A stretch of 64,000 nucleotides of DNA from Pseudomonas nitroreducens (GCF_014204515.1 NZ_JACHLI010000002.1:310001-374000), one strand, 5' to 3'. Positions 9,897 through 19,763 are shown, counted from the first letter of the stretch. The notes: generated by a model from the sequence alone, not told the origin. A program made the numbers and translations.

Positions 9897-10667
9897 CTAG
9901 AACGGCTGCACGCTGCTGGTCAGCGTGCCCATCATCAGGGCCCAGCCGTCCACCAGCACGAAGATCATCAGCTTGAACGGCAGCGAGATCATCATCGGCG
10001 AGAGCATCATCATGCCCATCGCCATCAGCACGCTGGCCACCACCAGGTCGATCACCAGGAACGGGATGAAGATCATGAAGCCCAGCTGGAACGCGGTCTT
10101 CAGCTCGCTGAGCACGAACGACGGCAGCAGCAGGGAGAAGTCCAGCTCGTCGAGGTTCTGCGGCAGCGTCTCGCCGGCCAGGCTGACCATGGTTTCCAGC
10201 GAGGTGCGGTTGGTCTGCGCCAGCATGAAGCGGCTGAGGGTCTGCTTGGCGTGGCCGAGGCCCTCTTCCAGGCTGATCTGGTCGGCCTCGAAGGGCTGGT
10301 AGGCGTTGCTGTAGATGTCCTGCCAGACCGGGCGCATGACCAGCAGCGTCATCACCAGGGCGATGCCCACCAGCACGTTGTTCGGCGGGCTCTGCTGCAG
10401 GCCGATGGCCTGGCGCAGGTTCGCCAGCACGATGATGAAGCGGGTGAAGCAGGTCATCAGCATGAGCATGGCCGGGAGGAAGCCCAGCAGCGTCATGACG
10501 ATGAGGATCTGCAGCTTGACGCTGAAGGCCTGGCCGTCGCCGGTGTCGTGCAGATTGAACAGCGTGACCTCGCCGCCGGCCGCCTGCGCGTAGAGCGGGC
10601 AAAGCGCGGCGATGAGCAGGCCAAGCGTGGCCAGCGACCTGCCTGTCAGGAAACGGCGCGGCAGCAT
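9897..10667 (-). CDS. fliP: Flagellar export gate protein FliP (lateral system)
   Basis: 256 residues from the ATG at 10667, which overlaps the fliN stop by one base (TGATG). An N-terminal cleavable signal peptide is visible (MLPRRFLTGR then a hydrophobic core ending CPLYAQA), as usual for FliP. Family landmarks follow: LLGFLPAMLMLMTCFTRFII and, near the C-terminus, a membrane segment rich in Met. FliP pentamers with FliR and FliQ form the gate. There is no fliO between fliN and fliP; FliO helps FliP assemble in the polar systems and is also missing from known lateral clusters. An upstream in-frame GTG at 10700 is rejected because it would run into fliN. Confidence 0.95.
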   Translation of the reverse strand: MLPRRFLTGRSLATLGLLIAALCPLYAQAAGGEVTLFNLHDTGDGQAFSVKLQILIVMTLLGFLPAMLMLMTCFTRFIIVLANLRQAIGLQQSPPNNVLVGIALVMTLLVMRPVWQDIYSNAYQPFEADQISLEEGLGHAKQTLSRFMLAQTNRTSLETMVSLAGETLPQNLDELDFSLLLPSFVLSELKTAFQLGFMIFIPFLVIDLVVASVLMAMGMMMLSPMMISLPFKLMIFVLVDGWALMMGTLTSSVQPF

Positions 10668-11038
10668 CACGCAGTCAGGGCGTCGAGGCTGGCGCCGCAC
10701 AATTCGAGCACGCGCAGGCCGTAGTTGCCGTTCATCACCACCACTTCGGCCTTGGCGAACAGCGCACCGTTGACCTTCACGTCCAGCGGCTCGCCGGCGA
10801 GCTTGTCGAGGATGATCACGCTGTTGGCGTCGACGTCCATCAGCTCCTTCAGCGAGATTTCCACCGAGGCGACTTCCAGGGTGACGTTCACCGGGATCTT
10901 GCCGAAGAACGCCAGGTCCTGCTGCGGCAGCGGCGCGCGCGCAGGTTCGGCGGGGATGTCGGTGACGTCCTGGGTGAGGCCCAGGTCGCCGTCGTTGATC
11001 AGCGACTCGAACTCGGAGTCGGAGAGAGAACCGGTCAT
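10667..11038 (-). CDS. fliN: Flagellar motor switch protein FliN (lateral system)
   Basis: 123 residues starting MTGSLSDSEF at 11038, overlapping the fliM stop by four bases. After a variable acidic N-terminal 45 residues comes the SpoA (surface presentation of antigens) domain, with VNVTLEVASVEISLKELMDV and, near the end, KAEVVVMNGNYGLRV. FliN forms the lower C-ring with FliM, taking part in rotation, switching and docking of the FliH-FliI complex. Length is close to the family norm (about 110-140). Confidence 0.95.
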   Translation of the reverse strand: MTGSLSDSEFESLINDGDLGLTQDVTDIPAEPARAPLPQQDLAFFGKIPVNVTLEVASVEISLKELMDVDANSVIILDKLAGEPLDVKVNGALFAKAEVVVMNGNYGLRVLELCGASLDALTA

Positions 11039-11922
11039 GGGTTTTTCACGCTTTCCAGGGAGGAGAGGAAGAGGGTGCCGTCGTCTTCGAAGATGGCGCC
11101 GCGGAACAGCTTCTGCTGGTTGACCCGCACTTCGACGCGCTCCAGCGGGCGGATCGTCAGCACATCGCCCGGCTCCAGGCCGAGCACCTGCGACAGTGGC
11201 AGGCGCGCAGCGGCGACCACGCAATCCAGGCGCAGCGGCAGGTGCTTGATGTGCTCGACCGGGTTGCCGGTCAGGCGCGGCGGTGGCGGGCCGGCGAGGC
11301 GGCGGGTCAGCTCGTCCGCCAGCGGGGTGTCCAGATAGAGGTAGAGCGAGGAGCGCTCGCCGGTCAGGTGGCTGACGTAGCTGAACTCGGCGATGTACTC
11401 CCACTGCACTTCTTCATAGGTGGGGTCGATCTGCTGCAGGCGGCCCACCGATTCACCCATCAGCAGGGCGCGGCCGAACAGGTCCACCACGTCCAGGCCG
11501 AGGCGATCGAGCATGCGCTGCTCGGAGCTGCTGATCGGCGGCGTGTCGCGCTGGGCGACCAGGGTACCGCCGTAATAGCACTCGATGACTTCGGTGAGCA
11601 GGGCACGGTCCATGGCGAAACCGAACTTGCCCAGGGGCGAATCGAATAAACATTCGAGTTCACGGGGAAGTTCCTCGTGAACGGTCAGGTTATCCAGTTC
11701 GAGATTGATTCGATAATGCCGCAGGAAATAGTCGCTGATGATCCGCGGGTATTTTCCGGAGATCTCTTTGATGTACTGCGGGATCTTGTGATAATGCCGG
11801 CCGAGTTTCTGTGGTTTCAGTCTGGTGAGACTGTCGGCGGGCACGCCATGGTGGACTTTTGATTTGCCAGTCATGCTCAGCGTCGTACTTCCAGGTTCGA
11901 TCTGCCATTTGCTCAAGGACAC
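11035..11922 (-). CDS. fliM: Flagellar motor switch protein FliM (lateral system), atypical N-terminus
   Basis: 295 residues from a GTG at 11922, or 279 from the ATG at 11874 (MTGKSKVHHG); a weak GGAAG precedes the ATG and no Shine-Dalgarno precedes the GTG, so the start is unsettled. The middle CheC-like domain and the C-terminal SpoA domain (QVLGLEPGDVLTIRPLERV) are present. Canonical FliM starts with a short CheY-P-binding peptide (LSQxEIDALL). Neither start gives one here, and the frame upstream to the stop at about 12001 contains none. The motor may therefore respond to CheY differently or not at all. First gene of the seven-gene leftward operon. Confidence 0.92.
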   Translation of the reverse strand: MSLSKWQIEPGSTTLSMTGKSKVHHGVPADSLTRLKPQKLGRHYHKIPQYIKEISGKYPRIISDYFLRHYRINLELDNLTVHEELPRELECLFDSPLGKFGFAMDRALLTEVIECYYGGTLVAQRDTPPISSSEQRMLDRLGLDVVDLFGRALLMGESVGRLQQIDPTYEEVQWEYIAEFSYVSHLTGERSSLYLYLDTPLADELTRRLAGPPPPRLTGNPVEHIKHLPLRLDCVVAAARLPLSQVLGLEPGDVLTIRPLERVEVRVNQQKLFRGAIFEDDGTLFLSSLESVKNP

Positions 11923-12026
11923 GTCGGTGTCATGGCCGCCGGCGTCGTTGGACCGTTGTTCGCGGCATGCTCTGTAGTGCCGGTGCGCGCCATGACTGCG
12001 TCACGGGGCACTGACATGGCGAAATG

Positions 12027-12053
12027 GTATCGGCTGGAACGGCTTCTGATTAA
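12027..12053 (-). promoter_or_regulatory. Sigma-28-like promoter upstream of fliM
   Basis: Minus strand reads TTAA, then exactly 15 bases, then GCCGATAC. The FliA consensus is TAAA-N15-GCCGATAA, so the -10 box matches seven of eight and the spacing is right, while the -35 box is imperfect. It sits about 105 bases before the GTG of fliM. No GG-N10-GC site was found on this strand in the gap. Confidence 0.42.
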
Positions 12054-12102
12054 ATCAATAGATATCAAATGCTGTTTTTGACGGAACTTTTTGTCTATTG
12101 AT
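12054..12102. repeat. Inverted repeat in the fliM-lafK divergent region
   Basis: ATCAATAGA (12054-12062) and TCTATTGAT (12094-12102) are perfect inverted copies 31 bases apart, in an AT-rich stretch unlike its surroundings. It abuts the -35 element of the sigma-28-like site for fliM and lies 130 bases before lafK, so it could be an activator or repressor binding site. It is inferred from sequence only. Confidence 0.4.
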
Positions 12103-12231
12103 CTTAATTAATCGGCGGGAAGCTATGGCGTAGTGCTGGCACTTGTTAGTGTGGGTGGGTTAGTTCCTTTTTGCGACAAGTCTTATGGCCGTAAGTTGTC
12201 GCGATGCCACCCGTGAGATAGCCGAGTCGTC

Positions 12232-13725
<1,494 letters not shown>

Positions 13726-13747
13726 TTCGTTTCCCCAGGAGACTTCC

Positions 13748-14095
13748 ATGAGTTCGATCATGCAGGTGCAGCAGGACATGCTGGACCGGATGAACCGTTA
13801 CGCCGACCTCGCCAGCGGTCCGGCCGTGCGGCCCGCCGCGCAGCTTGCCACGCAGTTTGACGAGCGCGCGCAGGCTCCCGGCATCGGCGCCAGCTTCGAG
13901 CAGGCGCTGCGCTCGGTGGACACCGAACAGCACAAGTCCAGCGCCGCCATGGCCGCGGTGGACAGCGGCCAGAGCGAAGACCTGGTCGGCGCCATGCTCC
14001 AGAGCCAGAAGGCCAGCGTGTCGTTCTCCGCGCTGCTGCAGGTGCGCAACAAGCTCACCGGCGCCTTCGACGAAATCATCCGCATGCCGCTGTAA
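13748..14095 (+). CDS. fliE: Flagellar hook-basal body protein FliE (lateral system)
   Basis: 115 residues with a good AGGAG site eight bases before the ATG. The conserved C-terminal part (about 60-115) carries the family pattern VGAMLQSQKASVSFSALLQV followed by RNKLTGAFDEIIRMPL. FliE joins the MS-ring to the rod and is the first rod-type export substrate. It follows lafK by 22 bases, so it may be read from the same transcript, and precedes fliF by nine. Confidence 0.94.
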   Translation: MSSIMQVQQDMLDRMNRYADLASGPAVRPAAQLATQFDERAQAPGIGASFEQALRSVDTEQHKSSAAMAAVDSGQSEDLVGAMLQSQKASVSFSALLQVRNKLTGAFDEIIRMPL

Positions 14096-14104
14096 GGACT
14101 GACA

Positions 14105-15799
14105 GTGCTGCAGAATCTCAAAGGGCGCCTGCCGCTCGACAAACTCAAGCTCGACCCGCGCCTGGGCCTGCTCGGCATCGCCCTGGGCGCCGCGCTGCTG
14201 GCGGCTGCCGTGGTCTTCTACCTGTGGCGCGACCAGGGTGCCTACCGCCCGCTGTACGGTGCCGGCGAGGCCTATCCGGCTGCCGAGGTGATGCAGGTGC
14301 TGGACGCCGAAGCCTTCGACTATCGCCTGCACCCGCAGAGCGGCCAGGTGCTGGTGCGCGAGGAAGACCTGGCGCGCGCCCGCATGCTGCTGGCGGCCAA
14401 GGGCGTGAAGGTCTCGGTGCCGGCCGGCTACGAGCTGTTCGACAAGGACGAGCCGCTGGGCACCAGCCACTTCCTCCAGGACGTGCGCCTCAAGCGCAGC
14501 CTGGAAGGCGAGCTGGCCCGCACCATCATGGGCCTGAAGGGCATCGAGCAGGCCCGCGTGCACGTCGCCCGCGAGGACAGCAACTCCTTCGTGGTCGGTC
14601 GCCGCGATCCGGCCAAGGCCTCGGTGCTGCTGCAACTGGCGCCCGGCCAGCGGCTGAGCCCGGAGCAGGTCGGCGCCATCGTCAACCTGGTGGCCGGCAG
14701 TGTGCCGCAGCTCAAGCCCGAAGACGTCAGCGTGGTGGACCAGAACGGCGTGCTGCTCTCGCGTGGCATCAACGGCGCCGGTGGTCCCGCGCAGAACTGG
14801 CAGGCGGTGGACGAGTACCAGCGCAAGGCCGTGGGCAACGTCGAGGAAGTGCTGGCGCCGGTGCTCGGCCTGGGCAACTACCGCATCAGCGTGTCTGCCG
14901 ACATCGACTTCAGCCAGAAGGAAGAGACCCAGCAGGCCTACGGCGAGGCACCGCGCCTGCGCAGCGAATCCCTGCGCAACGAGAGCACCCTGGACCAGCT
15001 AGCCCTCGGCGTGCCCGGCTCGCTGAGCAACCGTCCGCCGGAACCGCCGCCGCAACAGCAGCAAGGGCAGAACAACGCCCAGGCTGCCAATCCGCCGGGC
15101 ACCGGCAAGGTCGCCAGCACCGACAACAAGGCCGCGACCTCGACCCGCCAGGAAACCACCCGGCAGAACGACTTCGACCAGCGCGTCACCCACATCAAGT
15201 ACCCGGCCTTCGCCCTGCGCCAGCAGAGCGTTGCCGTGGTGATCAACGCCGCCACCGCGCCCGAGGGCGGCTGGACCGACAAGGCCCGAGCCGACCTGGA
15301 AACCATGGTGAAGAGCGCCGTGGGCTTCAACGCCCAGCGCGGCGACCTGATCACCGTCAGCGTATTCCCCTTCGCCGCCACGGCGGTGGAAGAGTCTTCC
15401 GCCAGCTGGTGGGAAAGCAGCGCCCTGCAGTCGCTGGTGCGCTACACGGTGCTGGGCCTGATCGCGTTGCTGTTCCTGCTGTTCGGCGTGCGCCCGGCAG
15501 TGCGCAGCCTCACCCAGCGTGCGCAGCCGACGGCCACCGCCGCGCTGCCCGAAGGCAGCAGCGAGTATCCGCTGGCGGTCGACGCCGAGCGGCGCCTGGC
15601 GCTGGGCAGCGAAAGCGTCGGCGGGCTCAACGTGCTCGGCGAGCTGAACCCGCTCTCGGAAATCCGCCTGCCGGCGCCGGGCTCGGGCCTGGAGCACCAG
15701 ATCGAGCATCTGCAGATGCTGGCGAAAAACGACCCGGAACGGGTTTCGGAAGTGATCAAGCACTGGATTGGCCGCAATGACCGACACGAGCCTGCCTGA
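14105..15799 (+). CDS. fliF: Flagellar MS-ring protein FliF (lateral system)
   Basis: 564 residues from a GTG start with AAGGA nine bases upstream. Two membrane helices bracket the periplasmic part (about 20-42 and 443-463). The ring-building motifs follow the first helix, including a DVRLKRSLEGELARTIMGL segment and RVHVAREDS. The low-complexity linker around 300-345 (PPEPPPQQQQGQNN) is typical of the variable loop. The C-terminal tail (about 530-564, ending HWIGRNDRHEPA) binds FliG. FliF is the basal-body platform. Its last 23 bases overlap fliG. Confidence 0.95.
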   Translation: MLQNLKGRLPLDKLKLDPRLGLLGIALGAALLAAAVVFYLWRDQGAYRPLYGAGEAYPAAEVMQVLDAEAFDYRLHPQSGQVLVREEDLARARMLLAAKGVKVSVPAGYELFDKDEPLGTSHFLQDVRLKRSLEGELARTIMGLKGIEQARVHVAREDSNSFVVGRRDPAKASVLLQLAPGQRLSPEQVGAIVNLVAGSVPQLKPEDVSVVDQNGVLLSRGINGAGGPAQNWQAVDEYQRKAVGNVEEVLAPVLGLGNYRISVSADIDFSQKEETQQAYGEAPRLRSESLRNESTLDQLALGVPGSLSNRPPEPPPQQQQGQNNAQAANPPGTGKVASTDNKAATSTRQETTRQNDFDQRVTHIKYPAFALRQQSVAVVINAATAPEGGWTDKARADLETMVKSAVGFNAQRGDLITVSVFPFAATAVEESSASWWESSALQSLVRYTVLGLIALLFLLFGVRPAVRSLTQRAQPTATAALPEGSSEYPLAVDAERRLALGSESVGGLNVLGELNPLSEIRLPAPGSGLEHQIEHLQMLAKNDPERVSEVIKHWIGRNDRHEPA

Positions 15800-16817
15800 A
15801 GAAACGAAAAAGCGCGGCCCGCAGCTGCGCGCCGTGAGCTCCCTGGAACAGGCGGCGATCCTCATGCTGAGCATGGGCGACGAAGCCTCTGCCGGCATCC
15901 TGCGCAACTTCAGCCGCGAGGAGATCGTCAGCATCAGCCAGGCGATGGCGCGGCTGTCCAACGTCAAGCAGAACACCGTGTCCGACGTGATCGGCCGGTT
16001 CTTCGACGACTACAAGCTGCAGTCCAGCATCAAGGGCGCCTCGCGCTCCTACCTCGCCGGCATGCTCGGCAAGGCGCTGGGCAGCGACATCACGCGCAAC
16101 CTGCTGGACAGCATCTACGGCGAGGAAATCCGCGCCAAGATGGCGCGCATGGAGTGGATCGATCCCAAGCAGTTCGCCGCGCTGATCGCCAAGGAACACG
16201 CGCAGATGCAGGCGGTGTTCCTCGCCTTCCTGCCGCCGGGCATGGCCACCGACGTGCTCGAAGCGATGCCGGCGGAGCGCCAGGACGAGCTGCTGTTCCG
16301 CATCGCCAACCTCAGCGAGGTGAACAGCGATGTCATCGCCGAGCTTGAGCAACTGATCGACCGCAGCCTGCGTGTGCTTTCTACCCAGGGCTCGCAGGTG
16401 CGCGGGGTCAAGCAGGCGGCGGACATCATGAACCGCTTCAAGGGCGACCGTAACCAGATGTTCGAACTGCTGCGCGCCCATAACGACAGCCTGGTCGGCC
16501 GGATCGAAGACGAGATGTACGACTTCTTCATTCTTTCGCGACAGAACCAGGAAGTGCTGCAGACCCTGCTGGAAGTCATCCCGCTGGACGAGTGGGTGGT
16601 TGCCCTCAAGGGCGCCGAGCCCGAGCTGGTGCGCGCCATCCAGGGCGCCATGCCGAAGCGCCAGGCGCAGCAGATGGAGTCGATCAACCGCCGCCAGGGC
16701 CCGGTGCCGCTGAGCCGCGTGGAGCAGGTGCGCAAGGACATCATGGGCGTGGTGCGCGAGCTGGCCGCCGAGGGCGACCTGCAGGTGCAGCTGTTCCGCG
16801 AGCAGACGGTGGAGTAA
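15777..16817 (+). CDS. fliG: Flagellar motor switch protein FliG (lateral system), EHAQ variant
   Basis: 346 residues from the ATG at 15777 (MTDTSLPEET); an upstream in-frame TTG at 15768 is less likely. FliG is the rotor protein touching the stator. The N-domain (about 20-110) binds FliF; the middle domain normally has an EHPQ motif contacting FliM, and here it reads E140-H141-A142-Q143; the C-domain has the charged helix region ending in RVEQVRKDIMGVVRELAAEG. The gene overlaps the end of fliF by 23 bases and leads into fliH after six. The P-to-A change is noteworthy beside the atypical FliM. Confidence 0.95.
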   Translation: MTDTSLPEETKKRGPQLRAVSSLEQAAILMLSMGDEASAGILRNFSREEIVSISQAMARLSNVKQNTVSDVIGRFFDDYKLQSSIKGASRSYLAGMLGKALGSDITRNLLDSIYGEEIRAKMARMEWIDPKQFAALIAKEHAQMQAVFLAFLPPGMATDVLEAMPAERQDELLFRIANLSEVNSDVIAELEQLIDRSLRVLSTQGSQVRGVKQAADIMNRFKGDRNQMFELLRAHNDSLVGRIEDEMYDFFILSRQNQEVLQTLLEVIPLDEWVVALKGAEPELVRAIQGAMPKRQAQQMESINRRQGPVPLSRVEQVRKDIMGVVRELAAEGDLQVQLFREQTVE

Positions 16818-16823
16818 CCGGGC

Positions 16824-17522
16824 ATGGCGATCAAAGTCATCAAGGCCGACAGCCGCCCCTGGCGCCCGTACCGCTTCCCGCCGCGCTGCGCCACCGCCAG
16901 CGCCGACAACCACGGCTGGGACAGCGACCCGGCGGCGCGCCAGCGCGCCATCTCCGAGGGCTTTCAGGAAGGCCTGGAGAAGGGCTATCAGGACGGTGTG
17001 GCCGAAGGCCGTGAAGCCGGCCTGCGCGAAGGTTTCGAAGCCGGCCGCCAGGACGGCCTGCGCAAGGGCCGCGACGAAGGCCGCGCCACCGGCCGCCAGG
17101 TGTTCGATGAAGCCAGTGCGCCGCTGCAGGCTGCCGTCGATGCCTTCACCGACTACCACCAGGCCTTCCAGGGTGCGCGGCAGAAAGAGCTGCTGGAGCT
17201 GGTGCAGAAGGTGGCGAAGCAGGTGATTCGCGTCGAGCTGACGCTCAACCCGACGCAGTTGCTGACCCTGGCCGAAGAAGCTCTGGCCGCCATGCCGGGC
17301 GAGCAGGGCGAGGTGCAGATCCTGCTCAACCCGGAAGAGTGCGCGCGCATCCGCGAGCTGAACCCCGAGCGCGCCGCCAAGTGGCGACTGGTGCCGGACG
17401 AGCGCCTGGCGCTGGGCGAGTGCCGCGTGGTCACCGCCCAGGCCGAAGCCGACATCGGCTGCCAGCAGCGCCTGGACAGCTGCATGGAAGCCCTGAGCGC
17501 GCACCTGCAGGACGAAGACTGA
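16824..17522 (+). CDS. fliH: Flagellar export stator FliH (lateral system)
   Basis: 232 residues. The middle contains the hallmark GxxxG repeat series (about 48-88: GFQEGLEKGYQDG, then GREAGLREGFEAGRQDGL and onward), which forms a helical dimer. The C-terminal half resembles the V/F-type ATPase delta/E-like domain that binds FliI. FliH regulates the FliI ATPase and links it to the C-ring. It sits between fliG and fliI with gaps of six and one bases. Confidence 0.93.
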   Translation: MAIKVIKADSRPWRPYRFPPRCATASADNHGWDSDPAARQRAISEGFQEGLEKGYQDGVAEGREAGLREGFEAGRQDGLRKGRDEGRATGRQVFDEASAPLQAAVDAFTDYHQAFQGARQKELLELVQKVAKQVIRVELTLNPTQLLTLAEEALAAMPGEQGEVQILLNPEECARIRELNPERAAKWRLVPDERLALGECRVVTAQAEADIGCQQRLDSCMEALSAHLQDED

Positions 17523-17523
17523 A

Positions 17524-18855
17524 ATGGCCCTGGGCGACGGCTTCAAGCTCGAAGAAGCGCTGCGCTCGCTGGACTCGGTCCAGCTGGCGCGGGTCAGCGG
17601 TCGCCTGGTGCGGGTCTCCGGGCTGCTGCTGGAAAGCCTCGGCTGCCGGCGCATGACCGGCCAGCGCTGCTACGTGGAAGTCGCCGACGGCGAGCGCCTG
17701 GAAGCGCAGGTCGTGGGCTTCAACCGTGACATCACCTACCTCATGCCCTTCAAGAAGCCCGTCGGCCTGACCTCCGGCTCGCGGGTCTTCCCGGCACCGG
17801 ACGAAGCTGTGCTGCATATCGATCATTCCTGGCTGGGGCGCGTGGTCAACGGCCTTGGCGAACCCCTCGACGGCCTCGGCAAGCTCGCCGGTCGCCACCC
17901 GTTGCCCAGCGAGCTGCCGCAGGTGAACCCGCTGCGTCGGCGCCCGGTGTCGGAGCCACTGGACGTCGGCGTGCGTGCCATCAACGGCCTGCTGACCCTG
18001 GGCAAGGGCCAGCGCGTCGGCCTGTTTGCCGGCAGCGGCGTGGGCAAGAGCGTGCTGCTGGGCATGATTACCCGGCAGACCAAGGCCGATGTGGTGGTGG
18101 TCGGGCTGATCGGCGAGCGCGGCCGCGAGGTGCAGGAATTCATCCTGCATTCCCTCGGCCCGCAAGGCCTGCAGAAAGCCGTGGTGGTGGTGGCGCCGGC
18201 CAACGAGTCGCCGCTGATGCGCCTGAAGGCCACCGAGCTGTGCCACAGCATCGCCGCCTACTTCCGTGACCAGGGCAAGGACGTGCTGCTGCTGGTCGAT
18301 TCGCTGACCCGCTACGCCATGGCCCAGCGCGAGATCGCCCTGGCCCTGGGCGAGCCGCCGGCCACCAAGGGTTATCCGCCATCGGTGTTCGGCATGCTCC
18401 CGGAACTGGTGGAAAGCGCCGGCAACGGCGAGGGCGAGACAGGCAGTCTGAGCGCCATCTATACGGTGCTGGCGGAGGGCGACGATCACCAGGACCCGAT
18501 CGTCGACTGCGCCCGCGCCATCCTCGACGGGCACATCGTGCTGACGCGCCGGCTGGCGGACGTCGGCCACTATCCGGCCATCGACATCGGCGCCTCGGTC
18601 AGCCGCTGCATGAGCCAGGTGGCGGACCCGCTGCATCTGGCCGCGGCGCGGCAGTTCAAGGAATTCAGCGGCACCTACGAGCGCATCAAGGAGCTGATCC
18701 CGCTGGGCGGCTACACGCCGGGCATGGACGTGAAGACCGACCGCGCCGTGCAGCTGGCGCCGATGCTGGAACGCTACCTGCGCCAGGAGACGGCTGACGG
18801 CGCCGAACTGGGCAACAGCGTCGCCACCCTGCAAAGCATCGTCGGGGGCCGCTGA
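17524..18855 (+). CDS. fliI: Flagellum-specific ATPase FliI (lateral system)
   Basis: 443 residues, standard for FliI. Walker A is GLFAGSGVGKSVL (166-178), Walker B lies in DVLLLVDSLTRYAMAQREIA, and the catalytic GERGREVQEF loop is present. The protein resembles F1 beta subunits and drives unloading of chaperones at the export gate. It starts one base after fliH, and its TGA overlaps the fliJ ATG by one base. Confidence 0.96.
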   Translation: MALGDGFKLEEALRSLDSVQLARVSGRLVRVSGLLLESLGCRRMTGQRCYVEVADGERLEAQVVGFNRDITYLMPFKKPVGLTSGSRVFPAPDEAVLHIDHSWLGRVVNGLGEPLDGLGKLAGRHPLPSELPQVNPLRRRPVSEPLDVGVRAINGLLTLGKGQRVGLFAGSGVGKSVLLGMITRQTKADVVVVGLIGERGREVQEFILHSLGPQGLQKAVVVVAPANESPLMRLKATELCHSIAAYFRDQGKDVLLLVDSLTRYAMAQREIALALGEPPATKGYPPSVFGMLPELVESAGNGEGETGSLSAIYTVLAEGDDHQDPIVDCARAILDGHIVLTRRLADVGHYPAIDIGASVSRCMSQVADPLHLAAARQFKEFSGTYERIKELIPLGGYTPGMDVKTDRAVQLAPMLERYLRQETADGAELGNSVATLQSIVGGR

Positions 18856-19277
18856 TGAAGGCGCAGATCGACATGCTCGGGCGCCTGGCCGACGTGCGCG
18901 GCGGCAAGGTCCGCGAGTTGCTGGGCCGGGTGAATTACCAGCAGAACCTCTGCCAGCGCTACCGCAACAACATCACCGGGCTGGACCGCCTGTGCGGCTT
19001 CAGCGTGGCCACCAGCACGCCGCTGCAGCGGCACAACCAGCAGCAGTACAAGGCCACTTTGCACAAGATGCTGCAGTTGCAGCGCCGCGAGCTGGAAGTC
19101 GCCGAGCAGACCCTGGCGCGCATCCAGGGCGAACTGATGGTCGCCATGCGCAGCGAGAAGGTCCTCACGCAAGTCATCGAGGCCAAGATCGGCCAGTGGC
19201 AGCTGCAGCTGGCGCAGCAGGAGCAGAAGATCCAGGATGGCCTCGCCGCGCAGTCCTGGTGGCGGGCGCGGGCTTGA
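18855..19277 (+). CDS. fliJ: Flagellar export protein FliJ (lateral system)
   Basis: 140 residues, almost wholly helical with heptad-like spacing, forming the two-helix coiled coil expected of FliJ (the gamma-subunit-like stalk of the FliI hexamer and escort for unloaded chaperones). Sequence conservation in the family is low, so the call relies on size, coiled coil and position after fliI. The last gene of the lafK-fliE to fliJ run; about 200 bases with a repeat follow. Confidence 0.88.
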   Translation: MKAQIDMLGRLADVRGGKVRELLGRVNYQQNLCQRYRNNITGLDRLCGFSVATSTPLQRHNQQQYKATLHKMLQLQRRELEVAEQTLARIQGELMVAMRSEKVLTQVIEAKIGQWQLQLAQQEQKIQDGLAAQSWWRARA

Positions 19278-19287
19278 GCACGGGAAT

Positions 19288-19380
19288 GGCGGATAACGCG
19301 TTCCGCGTTATGCGCCCTACGCAGGAACCCATGACGGAACCTCGACCTGTAGGGCGAATAACCGATTGCGGTTATCCGCC
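19288..19380. repeat. Family R2 palindromic repeat
   Basis: GGCGGATAACGCG...CGTTATGCGCCCTAC is followed by its approximate inverse GTAGGGCGAATAACC...GGTTATCCGCC. The same two-hairpin pattern occurs at 47517 and 50867, with a half copy near 35890. It lies between fliJ and flgM. Confidence 0.72.
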
Positions 19381-19478
19381 GATTCGAGCGCAATCGGCGC
19401 CAGTGAATACAGCATTTAAGTTTTCCTTCGCGGCGGTCGCCCTCTGAGGGAAAGCCCCAGAACATTCGGATACCCACC

Positions 19479-19763
19479 ATGGAAATCACCCGGCAACTGA
19501 CCAGCGTTGCGCTGGCCACCAGCGAGTCCGCCAGGACCGCGCGCAGCGAGCCTACCGCCCCGGTGGCGCAGGCCAGCGCCAGCGCGCCGGTCAATGATTC
19601 GCTGCGCCTGGACGAGATGCAGGAAACCCTGCGCGCCATGCCCGACGTGGATCAGGCCCGCGTCGCGGAAATCCGCCGCGCCCTGATGAATGGCGAGTTG
19701 CAGAACGACACCAGCGTGCTCGCCAGCAGCATCCTCTCCTACCACCGCGGCAGCGACGCATGA
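19479..19763 (+). CDS. flgM: FlgM-type anti-sigma-28 factor (lateral system)
   Basis: 94 residues with a disordered, Ala/Ser-rich first half and the conserved C-terminal FlgM helix pattern (VDQARVAEIRRALMNGELQ and then ASSILSYH). FlgM holds FliA (sigma-28) inactive until the hook is finished and FlgM is exported. A dedicated sigma-28 gene lies at 24570, so a private checkpoint is likely. The stop overlaps the flgN start by four bases. In enteric Flag-2 clusters flgM and flgN sit beside flgA; here flgA is 16 kb away. Confidence 0.88.
   Translation: MEITRQLTSVALATSESARTARSEPTAPVAQASASAPVNDSLRLDEMQETLRAMPDVDQARVAEIRRALMNGELQNDTSVLASSILSYHRGSDA

Noticed and set aside
11923..12000. A longer FliM start that would restore the CheY-binding peptide
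   Set aside because: The frame upstream of the GTG at 11922 has no ATG/GTG with a peptide of type LSQxEIDALL before the stop near 12001.
12126..12140. Sigma-54-like site TGGCGTAGTGCTGGC upstream of lafK
   Set aside because: Spacing GG-N10-GC is right but both boxes are poor, and such matches are expected by chance in GC-rich DNA.
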